A stretch of 46,986 nt of DNA from Faecalicatena contorta (GCF_021531995.1 NZ_JAFBIZ010000009.1:1-46986), one strand, 5' to 3'; counted from the stretch's first letter, positions 24,255-32,187 are shown. The notes: generated by a model not told the origin, from the letters alone. Numbers and translations: made by a program.

Positions 24255-26354
24255 TTAATAATTTTCCTCGCGGATTTCAAAATAGCTCTTGGAATAAGCG
24301 CATACCGGGCAGAGTTCCGGAGCTTTTGTTCCTACGACGATATGGCCGCAGTTACGGCATTCCCATACTTTAACTTCACTTTTTTCAAATACAGATGCCG
24401 TTTCCACGTTCTTCAGAAGCGCACGATACCGTTCTTCGTGATGTTTTTCAATGGCACCTACCATACGGAATTTGGCAGCCAGTTCAGGGAAGCCTTCCTC
24501 TTCTGCAGTTTTTGCGAAGCCATCGTACATATCGGTCCATTCATAATTCTCACCGTCAGCGGCAGCGGCAAGGTTCGCAGCTGTATCACCGATTCCGTTC
24601 AACTCTCTGAACCACATCTTTGCATGCTCGCGTTCATTTTCAGCAGTTTTTAAAAATAATGCGGCAATCTGCTCCAAACCTTCCTCTTTTGCAACAGAAG
24701 CAAAGAAGGTGTATTTGTTTCTGGCTCCGGATTCACCGGAAAAAGCAGCCTGCAGATTCTTTTCTGTCTGAGTACCTGCATATTTGTTCTTATTTTCTGC
24801 TGTAATTAGTTCAAGCTTATCACCGGACATTCTGCAGCGTGGACATACCGGTGTCTCCCCGTCCTTTACTTCAAAAATCTCCCCGCATACTTTACATCTG
24901 TATTGTTTCATCGTTGTTTCCTCCTTTTGAGTGGTAGATGTTGGAATGCCATAGTCCAGGGCCCGGCCGACATGGCGGATATCGGTATAATCTGCAATAT
25001 CTCTGTCTGTAGTTACAAGGTTATCCAGAGATAATCCGTGAACAGAACGATTTCCTGTTATTCTTGCAAAAGTGCGAAGCTCACTGAGCGATACATTTAA
25101 AAAGTTTGCTACCCGTTTGGCGGCGGCTTCTACTTTCAGACGTTCTCTCAATTCCGGATTCTGGGTGGCGATTCCAACCGGACAATTTCCTGTGCCGCAG
25201 ATCCGGTATTGCTGACAGGCAGCTGCAATCAGTGCAGAGCTTGCAATGGCGATGGCATCAGCTCCCATAGCAAGCGCTTTTGCAAAATCAGCAGATACAC
25301 GTAAGCCGCCGGTGATTACGAGAGAGATGTCAGAACCAACCGCATCAAGATACTTTCTGGCGCGATACAGTGCATAGATGGTAGGAACGGTGGTCGCTTC
25401 TCTGAGAAGCAGAGGACTGGATCCTGTAGCACCTCCCCTTCCGTCAATCGTGATAAAGTCAGGACGTGCATAGACACAGTATTCGAGATCCTGTTCAATG
25501 TTACCGGCAGCAATCTTGATACCGATCGGACGACCGTCAGAACGTTCACGGAGCATATCAACCATTTCCCGCAGATCCTCTCTGGAATTCAGTTCCGGGA
25601 ATTTACTCGGGCTCTGAATATCTTCCCCCTGCTTTTTCCCACGGATTGCAGCGATTTCTGCAGTCACTTTTTCGCCTGGAAGATGTCCGCCCATTCCGGG
25701 TTTTGTGCCCTGACCGATCTTGATCTCAATTGCATCACAAGAGCGCAGATTTTCATCCGTTACACTGTACTTATTCGGAATATATTCAAATATGTATTTG
25801 TACGCCGCCTGCTTTTCTTCCGGCAGAATACCGCCTTCTCCACTGCACATGGCAGTTTTTGCCATTGCAGAACCCTTCGCCAGAGCTACCTTGATTTCCC
25901 GGGATAAAGCACCGAAAGACATATGGGAAATATAGATCGGGCTATTCAGTACCATAGGTTTTTTTGCGTGTTTACCGATTACGGTAACAGTATCTACTTC
26001 ATCTTCGTCATTGAGCGGCGGTGGGTTGAGCTGTGCACCAAGCAGCAGGATATCGTCCCAGTCCGGCATAGGCATCTTCGTTCCCATGGAACCTCCAATG
26101 GATTTTCCTGTTACTGCCATTTCATGGATTTCTTCCATATAACGGCAGGATGGATCATGCCGGGCAGTAGAACTGTCGTAAGCCAGCTCACCGGAATAAG
26201 ACTGTAGTATGGGGTCTTCTTTGTCTGTGTCTGTGCGTACCAGATTGGAAATCGGAAGTTTGCATACCGGGCAGCCCTCGAGATCTGTAATCGGTTTACC
26301 TTCCTTTTCTTCATCATAGATTGCACCGCAGACAATGCATTTGTAAATTGCCAT
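24255..26354 (-). CDS. Rubredoxin-glutamate synthase-like-rubrerythrin fusion
   Basis: A 699-residue multidomain redox protein. Residues 1-35: rubredoxin-like (C6, C9, C28, C31). Residues 60-465: FMN-binding glutamate synthase domain with iron-sulfur cysteines C380, C386 and C391 in [15 protein letters not shown]; no glutaminase domain, so not a full GOGAT. Residues 482-699 look like a complete rubrerythrin: rubredoxin-type C487, C490, C504 and C507, a ferritin-like di-iron region ([35 protein letters not shown]), and a C-terminal rubredoxin site (C666, C669, C682, C685). Met482 has its own perfect Shine-Dalgarno, suggesting two formerly separate genes. Start at 26354 follows AAAGGAGGTGCCTGA. 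Rubrerythrins reduce peroxide in anaerobes; the GOGAT-like part may pass electrons. Confidence 0.9.
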   Translation of the reverse strand: MAIYKCIVCGAIYDEEKEGKPITDLEGCPVCKLPISNLVRTDTDKEDPILQSYSGELAYDSSTARHDPSCRYMEEIHEMAVTGKSIGGSMGTKMPMPDWDDILLLGAQLNPPPLNDEDEVDTVTVIGKHAKKPMVLNSPIYISHMSFGALSREIKVALAKGSAMAKTAMCSGEGGILPEEKQAAYKYIFEYIPNKYSVTDENLRSCDAIEIKIGQGTKPGMGGHLPGEKVTAEIAAIRGKKQGEDIQSPSKFPELNSREDLREMVDMLRERSDGRPIGIKIAAGNIEQDLEYCVYARPDFITIDGRGGATGSSPLLLREATTVPTIYALYRARKYLDAVGSDISLVITGGLRVSADFAKALAMGADAIAIASSALIAAACQQYRICGTGNCPVGIATQNPELRERLKVEAAAKRVANFLNVSLSELRTFARITGNRSVHGLSLDNLVTTDRDIADYTDIRHVGRALDYGIPTSTTQKEETTMKQYRCKVCGEIFEVKDGETPVCPRCRMSGDKLELITAENKNKYAGTQTEKNLQAAFSGESGARNKYTFFASVAKEEGLEQIAALFLKTAENEREHAKMWFRELNGIGDTAANLAAAADGENYEWTDMYDGFAKTAEEEGFPELAAKFRMVGAIEKHHEERYRALLKNVETASVFEKSEVKVWECRNCGHIVVGTKAPELCPVCAYSKSYFEIREENY
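24909..24928 (-). promoter_or_regulatory. Internal ribosome-binding site and start codon of the rubrerythrin half
   Basis: On the minus strand AAAAGGAGG (24928-24920) lies 8 bases before an in-frame ATG (24911-24909, Met482). This is as good as any start site in the window, so a free 218-residue rubrerythrin is probably also made. Confidence 0.75.
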
Positions 26355-26407
26355 TCAGGCACCTCCTTTGTATTGTTAGTTTAAAAACAATATTAATAAC
26401 TATTACT

Positions 26408-26436
26408 ATTATAAAGGAATTATTTTGATTCGTCAA
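26408..26436 (-). promoter_or_regulatory. Promoter of the fusion gene, with PerR-like box
   Basis: Minus strand: TTGACG (26436-26431), 17-base spacer, TATAAT (26413-26408). Starting one base earlier, TTATAATAGTAATAG matches the PerR consensus TTATAATnATTATAA at 11 of 14 defined positions and overlaps the -10. PerR control would suit a rubrerythrin, but the match is partial. Confidence 0.7.
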
Positions 26437-26547
26437 GCGATAGAGTACCCAGATAAAATACAAAAATGAATTTATTCTTGATTTTTTGCAGAGATTTATG
26501 GTAAGTTATGTTTCGGTAAAAGGATAATGATACATAAACGACACAAG

Positions 26548-26620
26548 TAGTGCAGGGCACATAAATCTGATTACGGTAACTATGAGAAGTTCAAGAATCA
26601 GGTGCCTGCACTATTTTTTT
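26548..26620 (+). terminator. Long terminator-like leader hairpin before the DUF2798 gene
   Basis: TAGTGCAGG-CAC pairs with GTG-CCTGCACTA, and within it CTGATT pairs with AATCAG and AACT with AGTT, making one long interrupted hairpin. It ends in seven T (26614-26620). It lies 23 bases before the start of the next gene and does not follow a plus-strand gene, so it looks like an attenuator or structured leader. Confidence 0.7.
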
Positions 26621-26642
26621 GTGAAAAAGGAGGAAAAAAATA

Positions 26643-27323
26643 ATGCCAAGAAATCAATTTCAAAGGATGGTCTTTGCCTTCCTGACTGTATTAGTAACTG
26701 TACATGCGTATGTTTTTTACAGCCTGTATGTAGTGAACGGAACCCTTTTGATGAGTTTGACTGGTGAAGACTCCGTCATTCATGCCATTCATGCGCAGGG
26801 TGGAGTGTACATGTTTGGGAAAATGCTGTCCATCTGGTCGGTGATTCTGATAGAGTTCTTTTTCGCCTATCTGCTGGAATGTGTGATGGGAAGTCCCTGT
26901 TCATTTCGGCTGGCAAGCAAAGTCTTTGATCCCAGGAAAAATCACCCGATGATATTTGAGAGTGCAATCATCTGTGCCACGGTCGGACTGATGTGTCCGT
27001 CCATGAGCTTTCTTGCGGCGTGGTTTTATTATCCATATTATCAGGGATTCTGTATCTGGACGCTGCTTGCAAACTGGCTGAAGCTTGTATGCCTTAATTT
27101 CCCGTTTGCGTTCTTTACGCAATTGTTTTTTATACAGCCATTTGTAAGAACTATGTTCAAATTACTTTTCAGGAGAGATCTGTCTAAACGGGCTCAGTTG
27201 GAACAGGATATGAGAAAGAACCAGAAACGTGCACAGGATGAGATTGATGCGATTGACAGCATTATGAAACGTGTGGATGAGATACGGGCAGAGCTTGAAG
27301 CGGAGAGAACCTTGAATAAATAA
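26643..27323 (+). CDS. DUF2798 family membrane protein
   Basis: A 226-residue membrane protein beginning MPRNQFQRMVFAFL, the usual start of this Clostridial DUF2798-annotated group. Four transmembrane helices lie at about 8-30, 60-82, 100-125 and 135-165. GLMCPSMSFLAAW and NFPFAFFTQLFFIQPFVR are typical late motifs. The last ~50 residues form a charged coiled coil (KRAQLEQDMRKNQKRAQDEI). AAAAAGGAGG precedes the ATG. Expression is probably conditional because a terminator-like hairpin lies in the leader. Function unknown. Confidence 0.82.
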   Translation: MPRNQFQRMVFAFLTVLVTVHAYVFYSLYVVNGTLLMSLTGEDSVIHAIHAQGGVYMFGKMLSIWSVILIEFFFAYLLECVMGSPCSFRLASKVFDPRKNHPMIFESAIICATVGLMCPSMSFLAAWFYYPYYQGFCIWTLLANWLKLVCLNFPFAFFTQLFFIQPFVRTMFKLLFRRDLSKRAQLEQDMRKNQKRAQDEIDAIDSIMKRVDEIRAELEAERTLNK

Positions 27324-27373
27324 AAGCCCATAAAAATAACTGCCCCATTGTACGGCGGAGTAAAGAGAGAACA

Positions 27374-27650
27374 GTAGATTTCGGAGGTGTGATTGTCGGA
27401 CTGATCTCAGGGATCGGTGCGGGATGGTCGAAAAAAATAAGTTACTGGATACAGCCGGTCACAAAGGTTCTGGGAGCAATTCCTACAACTACCTATATGC
27501 CGATTGTGATGATGCTTGCAACATCCATGTTTGGCGGTTCTGCATTTCTGATTGGATTGGGAGTCTGGTTCCCGGTTACAGTTTCTTCAATGACGGGTGT
27601 GGCGAATGTGCCGAAAAACTATTACGAAGTTGCTCAGACATTGGGAACAG
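27374..27650 (+). pseudogene. Remnant of SsuC/TauC-type ABC permease
   Basis: Only the central part of a nitrate/sulfonate/taurine-type permease survives: VGLISGIGAGW, IQPVTKVLGAIPTTTYMPI and the EAA-like loop with VPKNYYEVAQTLG. The first ~90 residues and the last ~60 are missing. There is no good start; an apparent GTG at 27389 merely falls within the remnant. The reading frame runs on without a stop into an ATPase fragment, so a deletion has fused two genes. Confidence 0.8.
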
Positions 27651-28230
27651 TCTATTGTAATGGAGAGAAGATTATCGGGACAAGTGAAAAGAGAGGACTG
27701 GTTTTTCAGGATCATGCGTTGTTCCCGTGGCTGACTGTCTGGGATAATGTTCTGTTTGGTCTGAAGTCCTGCAAGAAGGTAAAAGAAAAAAGGAACTTGC
27801 AGAGCAGCTTCTTGATATTGTGGGACTTACAAAATTCAAAAAGTCTTATCCAAATCAATTGTCCGGTGGTATGAGTCAGCGTGTCGCACTTGTAAGGGCT
27901 CTTGCAAATGAACCGGATGTACTGCTGCTGGACGAACCGCTGGGAGCTCTGGATGCATTTACCCGAATGAATATTCAGGATGCTCTGATTGACCTGTGGA
28001 AAGCAAGAGGCAATACGATGATTCTGATCACACATGACGTGGATGAAGCAATCTATCTCTCTCAGAAGGTAATCGTAATGTCTCCAAGACCGGGAAGAAT
28101 CATTAATGAGATCAATATTGAGATGGGATATCCGAGAAACAGAAGTCATTCTGCCTTTACTTTATATAGAAATAAAATACTGGAACAGCTTAACTTTGCA
28201 CATGAAGAGAGCATCAATTATTATATCTAG
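27651..28230 (+). pseudogene. Remnant of SsuB/TauB-type ABC ATPase with frameshift
   Basis: The fragment begins near NGEKIIGTSEKRGLVFQ and keeps the Q-loop (VFQDHALFPWLTVWDN). After a run of six A (27786-27791) the frame shifts by one base; the rest continues in the frame of 27820-28230. That part has QLSGGMSQRVALVRA (signature), VLLLDEPLGALD (Walker B), ILITHDVDEA (switch His) and a normal C-terminus. Walker A and the first ~60 residues are absent, so no functional ATPase can be made. Restoring one A to the run would rejoin the frames. Confidence 0.85.
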
Positions 28231-28245
28231 TATGGGTGAGATGGG

Positions 28246-28359
28246 ATGACAACGATAAATACAAAATATGGAATCATAGAAAGTAAGGATATATATGAAA
28301 ATATCAAACGGTATGGTTATAAGTTTAATTTATTGCCGGATATTTTTTTTGAGAATTAG
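28246..28359 (+). CDS. Possible small ORF of 37 residues
   Basis: ATG at 28246, weak GGGTGAGAT upstream, encoding a 37-residue peptide ending LLPDIFFEN. It sits between the ATPase remnant and yezD. It may be the start of a truncated gene; no family recognised. Confidence 0.25.
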   Translation: MTTINTKYGIIESKDIYENIKRYGYKFNLLPDIFFEN

Positions 28360-28418
28360 ACAGTAATATTCTGCTGTGTTATCATGGACTAATAAGTAGA
28401 TGGAAAGGGGAGAAAAAT

Positions 28419-28559
28419 ATGGCGGATGAGCAGAAAAATGACGAATATATTAAACTGCTTCAACAGATGATCAAAGAACTCCGGTTTGGATCGATTACTT
28501 TAGTGATACAGGACAGTAAAATTGTACAGATACAGAAAGAAGAGAAAATAAGAATATAA
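28419..28559 (+). CDS. YezD family small protein (DUF2292)
   Basis: A 46-residue protein. Its C-terminal core LRFGSITLVIQDSKIVQIQ followed by KEEKIRI is the YezD/DUF2292 signature. The N-terminus is a short acidic helix (DEYIKLLQQMIKE). AAAGGGGAG precedes the ATG. In other Firmicutes yezD lies beside sulfur-assimilation and sulfonate transport genes, which agrees with the sulfonate/taurine-type ABC remnant just upstream. Its molecular function is unknown. It appears intact although its transporter neighbours are broken. Confidence 0.85.
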   Translation: MADEQKNDEYIKLLQQMIKELRFGSITLVIQDSKIVQIQKEEKIRI

Positions 28560-28669
28560 TGAGGTCTTCGGTTGACATAACTTATCAGTTTCAAAACAGA
28601 AGGATTCGTGGTAAAATAACTTATGATAATTGGCAGCGGCCTGTGAATGATGTCAGAAAGGATTAGGTT

Positions 28670-28927
28670 ATGGAAGAATTGTACAGACTGATTGAGGAAA
28701 AGATAAGAAATGCAGGTTATCCGGGAGAAATTGACGGGAGAGAATTCTATAATGAAGTCAGTGATGAAGCGGATGCTCAGGAAGAAGGTACCTATATATT
28801 CGGAATCAAAAAAAGCGATACATTGTTCTATCAGGGATGCATGGAGATCCTGAAGAATCAGTTTGATCTGCACTATGTGGATATTCATGACGGAGAGACT
28901 GTATATCATGTAGATTTTGATGCGTAG
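28670..28927 (+). CDS. Small acidic protein of unknown function
   Basis: An 85-residue acidic protein (begins MEELYRLIEEKIRNAGYPG). Predicted helix, then beta-rich region (TYIFGIKKSDTLFYQG, LHYVDIHDGETVYHVDF). AAAGGATT lies before the ATG. No family recognised and no membrane segment. The 110-base gap upstream has TTGACA at about 28573 but no well-spaced -10. Confidence 0.68.
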   Translation: MEELYRLIEEKIRNAGYPGEIDGREFYNEVSDEADAQEEGTYIFGIKKSDTLFYQGCMEILKNQFDLHYVDIHDGETVYHVDFDA

Positions 28928-28989
28928 ATGGATAAAAAAGCATGATATAGAGTATTTCTATAAATGAAAATGTATATTAAAATTAGTGA

Positions 28990-29019
28990 TTGGATTTATC
29001 GGGAACGTTGGGCTATAAT
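28990..29019 (+). promoter_or_regulatory. Promoter of a putative small RNA
   Basis: TTGGAT (28990-28995), 18-base spacer, TATAAT (29014-29019). Transcription would begin near 29026, followed within 80 bases by a terminator and no open reading frame. Confidence 0.65.
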
Positions 29020-29025
29020 ACAATC

Positions 29026-29104
29026 AAACGATAATATTGCTTGTGGTGAGATCTCCACCACGTTCCCTTCTAAAAAGCCTTTCATATTAAATGGAGGCTT
29101 TTTT
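29026..29104 (+). ncRNA. Putative small RNA or terminated leader upstream of sfsA-mutY
   Basis: Between a good promoter and a terminator lies an ~80-base non-coding segment. It holds one hairpin GTGGTG-AGATCTC-CACCAC (29043-29061), a single-stranded CGTTCCCTTC, then the terminator stem AAAAAGCCT/AGGCTTTTT (29072-29103) with a T-run. It matches no RNA family I recognise. It may be a free sRNA or a premature-termination leader for the gene starting at 29142. Confidence 0.5.
29072..29104 (+). terminator. Rho-independent terminator
   Basis: AAAAAGCCT (29072-29080) pairs with AGGCTTTTT (29095-29103) across a 14-base loop, with a run of six T. It lies 38 bases before the sfsA-mutY start codon. Confidence 0.75.
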
Positions 29105-29141
29105 ACTTTGTAAAAAAGTTGAAAAGGATAATGAGTGACAG

Positions 29142-30923
29142 ATGAAATATGAAAATATTCAAAAAGGAACATTTATTGCAAGGCCGAATCGGTTTATTGC
29201 GTATGCAGAGATTGACGGAGATACAGAAACAGTACATGTAAAGAATACCGGAAGATGTGCAGAACTTCTGGTTCCCGGAGCTACCGTCTATCTGCAGAAA
29301 GCTTTTGACCCAAAACGTAAGACAAAATGGGATCTGATTGCAGTGGATAAAGTGGTAAAACATGTATCCGGAGATTGTGAAGAAGATGTCGTAAAACTCG
29401 TGAATATGGATTCTCAGGTTCCGAATAAAGCAGTAAAAGAGTGGCTGGAAGAAGGCAACCTGATTGAAGGAATTACCAGAATTCGTCCCGAATATACCTA
29501 TGGAAATTCGAGGATCGATCTGTATGTGGAAGCAGGAGAGAAAAAAGTTCTTATAGAAGTGAAAGGTGTGACACTGGAAGAAAATGGGAGGGTGCGCTTC
29601 CCGGATGCGCCCAGTGAAAGAGCTGTAAAGCATGTAGAGGAATTGACGAGAGCAGTACGTGAAGGTTATGAAGCATATGTTTTTTTTGTGATCCAGATGA
29701 GAGATGTCCGTTACTTTACTCCGAATATGGATACACATCCGGCATTTTGCGAGGCACTTCAGAACGCGGCCAGAGAGGGTGTCCATGTGGTGGCGTACGA
29801 CTGTGCGGTATCGCAGCAGGAGATCCATATTGCGCAGAGAGTTCCGGTCATACTGGAGAATCCAGCATTGTATGAACTTGCCGATCCGATCGTCCGGTGG
29901 TATACAGGACATAAAAGAGATCTTCCGTGGAGAAAGAATCCGGATGCTTATCGCGTGTGGGTATCGGAGATCATGCTTCAGCAGACACGTGTAGAAGCAG
30001 TAAAGCCTTACTATGAACGGTTTTTGCAGGAACTTCCGACCGTGAAGGATCTGGCAGAAGCGAGGGAAGATACCTTGTTAAAGCTGTGGGAAGGATTGGG
30101 ATATTATAACAGAGTTCGTAATATGCAGGCGGCAGCAAAGCAAATCATGACAGATTTTAAGGGGAGATTTCCCGATACGTATGAGGAGATCCTTTCCTTA
30201 AAGGGGATTGGTCGCTATACGGCAGGAGCAATCAGCGCATTTGCATATGGACTTCCCAAACCTGCAGTGGATGGCAATGTCCTTCGTGTGATTTCAAGAA
30301 TTACCGGAAGCAGAGAAGATATCATGAAGCAGAGTGTGCGCACACGAATGGAAGAAGCACTGGAAGCGGTTATTCCTGCTCATGCTGCCGGAGACTTTGA
30401 CCAGGGATTGATTGAATTGGGAGCGATCGTGTGTGTGCCGAACGGAAGTCCAAAGTGTGAGGAATGTCCGGTGGCATATCTGTGTGAAGCGAGAAAAGCA
30501 GGAGTGATATCAGAGATCCCTGTAAAGAGTAAAGGGAAAGCCAGAAAAATCGAAAAACGAACCGTTCTTCTTTTTAAAGACGGACAGAAACTTGCAATCC
30601 AGAAGAGACCGCCAAAGGGACTTCTGGCCGGCTTATATGAATTCCCGAATCTGGAAGGCTGGATGAGCCAGGATGAAGTTACAGCATATTGTAAAGAGAT
30701 CGGTCTTATGCCTGTGCGGATAAAAAAGCTGGAAAATGCAAAACACGTATTCAGTCATATTGAATGGCATATGAAGGGATATGAAGTGGTTGTCGATGAA
30801 CTGGAAAAAACGAACCGGAAAGGATTTTTATTTATCCGGCCGGAGGAGATAGAAAGAGAATATTCGATTCCGTCCGCATTTGAAAAGTATGTCAGTCATG
30901 CAGGAATCAAAAGAAGTATATAA
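29142..30923 (+). CDS. SfsA-MutY fusion (nuclease SfsA joined to A/G-specific adenine glycosylase)
   Basis: A 593-residue fusion. Residues 1-237 are SfsA, a DNA/RNA-binding nuclease-fold protein, with D125, E139 and K141 in RIDLYVE and IEVKGV and the late motif FTPNMDTHPAF. Residues 240-593 are a complete MutY: E276 in SEIMLQQT, helix-hairpin-helix LKGIGRYTAGA (353-363), catalytic D377 in AVDGNV, a [4Fe-4S] set C431, C439, C442, C448, and a C-terminal NUDIX-like domain (KGLLAGLYEFPNLEG, FSHIEWHM) that reads 8-oxoG. MutY removes adenine paired with 8-oxoguanine. The start has GAAAAGGATAATGAGTGAC upstream. No internal start with a strong binding site was seen at the junction, so one polypeptide is expected. 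Confidence 0.93.
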   Translation: MKYENIQKGTFIARPNRFIAYAEIDGDTETVHVKNTGRCAELLVPGATVYLQKAFDPKRKTKWDLIAVDKVVKHVSGDCEEDVVKLVNMDSQVPNKAVKEWLEEGNLIEGITRIRPEYTYGNSRIDLYVEAGEKKVLIEVKGVTLEENGRVRFPDAPSERAVKHVEELTRAVREGYEAYVFFVIQMRDVRYFTPNMDTHPAFCEALQNAAREGVHVVAYDCAVSQQEIHIAQRVPVILENPALYELADPIVRWYTGHKRDLPWRKNPDAYRVWVSEIMLQQTRVEAVKPYYERFLQELPTVKDLAEAREDTLLKLWEGLGYYNRVRNMQAAAKQIMTDFKGRFPDTYEEILSLKGIGRYTAGAISAFAYGLPKPAVDGNVLRVISRITGSREDIMKQSVRTRMEEALEAVIPAHAAGDFDQGLIELGAIVCVPNGSPKCEECPVAYLCEARKAGVISEIPVKSKGKARKIEKRTVLLFKDGQKLAIQKRPPKGLLAGLYEFPNLEGWMSQDEVTAYCKEIGLMPVRIKKLENAKHVFSHIEWHMKGYEVVVDELEKTNRKGFLFIRPEEIEREYSIPSAFEKYVSHAGIKRSI

Positions 30924-30968
30924 AAAGGACTGTCGTAAAATACAGATGTATTTTTGCGACAGTCCTTT
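30924..30968. terminator. Bidirectional terminator between sfsA-mutY and hemerythrin
   Basis: AAAGGACTGTCG pairs with CGACAGTCCTTT, with a further inner stem AAAATACA/TGTATTTT: a nearly perfect 45-base hairpin between convergent genes. The minus-strand side has the better T-run (TTTTT). Confidence 0.88.
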
Positions 30969-30985
30969 AAACTACATATTCAGGA

Positions 30986-31408
30986 TTACAGACGTTCGTG
31001 GCTGTCACGCATATTTTTGTATTCAGCGACAGAACGGTCAAAGCCTTCAATGTGGGTATAGAACCATTTGATTACGTTTTCCTGCACTTTTTCAACGAAT
31101 GCCTGAGATGGGCCTTCTTCTTCTTCCAGCATTTCTTCCAGTTCTTTGATTGTCTGCTTAAATGCGTCGTGCTGTTCTTTGTGTTTTGCAAAGCCAGGAT
31201 AATCAATCTCGCGCTGAAGCTGCTCTTCTGCTGAGAAATGGAAATCTGTGTACTCGGATAAATAATCCAGTGTACGGACAGCAACTGCCTTTTCGTTGCT
31301 CTGTTCGCAACTGTCCAGAAGCTTGTTGATTCGATCGATCAGTTCTTTGTGGTGAGCATCAATCATCTCATTACCGGTTACAAGGTTGTCACTAAATTCT
31401 GCATACAT
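30986..31408 (-). CDS. Bacteriohemerythrin
   Basis: A 140-residue hemerythrin-domain protein, a four-helix bundle with a non-haem di-iron site binding oxygen. Ligands can be placed at H20 (DAHHKEL), H57 and E61 (HFSAEE), H76 and H80 (HKEQH), H119 and D124 (HIEGFD). Single-domain cytoplasmic form; length typical. AAGGAGGAG precedes the ATG. It lies 29 bases downstream of the PAP2 gene and is probably cotranscribed. In an anaerobe it likely scavenges or senses oxygen. Confidence 0.94.
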   Translation of the reverse strand: MYAEFSDNLVTGNEMIDAHHKELIDRINKLLDSCEQSNEKAVAVRTLDYLSEYTDFHFSAEEQLQREIDYPGFAKHKEQHDAFKQTIKELEEMLEEEEGPSQAFVEKVQENVIKWFYTHIEGFDRSVAEYKNMRDSHERL

Positions 31409-31437
31409 AATACGTCTCCTCCTTAGATCCTATGAAA

Positions 31438-32106
31438 TTATATTGGCTGGTGGGAAAGCTTTGGAGCTTTCCGCTCTTCCGTAACATATACGAACGGGTA
31501 TATGATACATGCCATAGCAACCGCTGCGATTACATCTGTCACAGAATGCTGTTTTAAAAATACAGTTGACAGAATAATCAGAACTGCTAATGTATAGGCA
31601 CTGTATTGAATCATTCGATGCTTTTTTAATGCATCACTGTGTGCAATTGCAATACAGGAGCCTAAAGAATTAAATACATGTATACTTGGCAGGACATTGG
31701 TAGGTGTGTCTGCCCGGTATACCACTTTTACGAGATCTATAAATATATTATCGCTCGCAAATGTTGTGGGTCTTAGATTTAAAGCATTGGGAAAGATGGT
31801 GCATATGATAAGAAAGACCGTCATTCCCGTAAATAAAAAGGCTGCCAGTTTATAAAATCCCCACTTGTCTGTAAAGAAAAAATATCCCATTGTTACTGCA
31901 ATAAATACAAACCACAAAAGATATGGCACTACAAAATATTCAATAAACGGTATATGATTATCGATCGGAGAATGAATTACGTAGTAATGAATGCTTTGAC
32001 GATTCTCCAGGTAAGTGAACCACGGCATATAAATCAGAATATACAATAAAACCCATGCATGGCTATACTTTTTCGCAAGTTTTTTTACTTGATGAATGGC
32101 TTGCAC
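31438..32106 (-). CDS. PAP2 superfamily membrane phosphatase-like protein
   Basis: A 222-residue protein with about six transmembrane helices. The PAP2 catalytic motifs are visible in part: LPSIHVF (H143) and KQHSVTDV (H187, D191). The first motif (KxxxxxxRP) is replaced by ...NLRPTTF near 110-115. The start is GTG at 32106 with AAAGGAG 8 bases upstream. It carries its own promoter and may run into the hemerythrin gene. It probably dephosphorylates a membrane lipid such as phosphatidate or a polyprenyl phosphate. Upstream on the same strand is a diacylglycerol-kinase-like gene, suggesting shared lipid metabolism. Confidence 0.88.
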   Translation of the reverse strand: MQAIHQVKKLAKKYSHAWVLLYILIYMPWFTYLENRQSIHYYVIHSPIDNHIPFIEYFVVPYLLWFVFIAVTMGYFFFTDKWGFYKLAAFLFTGMTVFLIICTIFPNALNLRPTTFASDNIFIDLVKVVYRADTPTNVLPSIHVFNSLGSCIAIAHSDALKKHRMIQYSAYTLAVLIILSTVFLKQHSVTDVIAAVAMACIIYPFVYVTEERKAPKLSHQPI

Positions 32107-32158
32107 AATAACATCTCCTTTGATAAGCCCTTATTATTCTATTCAAGTTTCAACCCGC

Positions 32159-32187
32159 ATTATAACATGAAAAAAAGGAATGAACAA
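32159..32187 (-). promoter_or_regulatory. Promoter of the PAP2-hemerythrin unit
   Basis: Minus strand: TTGTTC (32187-32182), 17-base spacer, TATAAT (32164-32159), 53 bases before the GTG start. Confidence 0.6.

Noticed and set aside
26582-26767. Leader peptide overlapping the hairpin before the DUF2798 gene
   Set aside because: The 61-codon frame has no convincing ribosome-binding site and runs well into the DUF2798 gene in another frame.
27820-28230. Functional short ABC ATPase starting at GTG 27820
   Set aside because: It lacks Walker A and the Q-loop, has no ribosome-binding site and is the out-of-frame tail of a broken gene.
29001-29067. Long-range pairing of GGGAACG with CGTTCCC as a riboswitch-like closing stem
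   Set aside because: The first arm lies in the promoter spacer, upstream of the predicted transcript start, so it would not be in the RNA unless another promoter is used.
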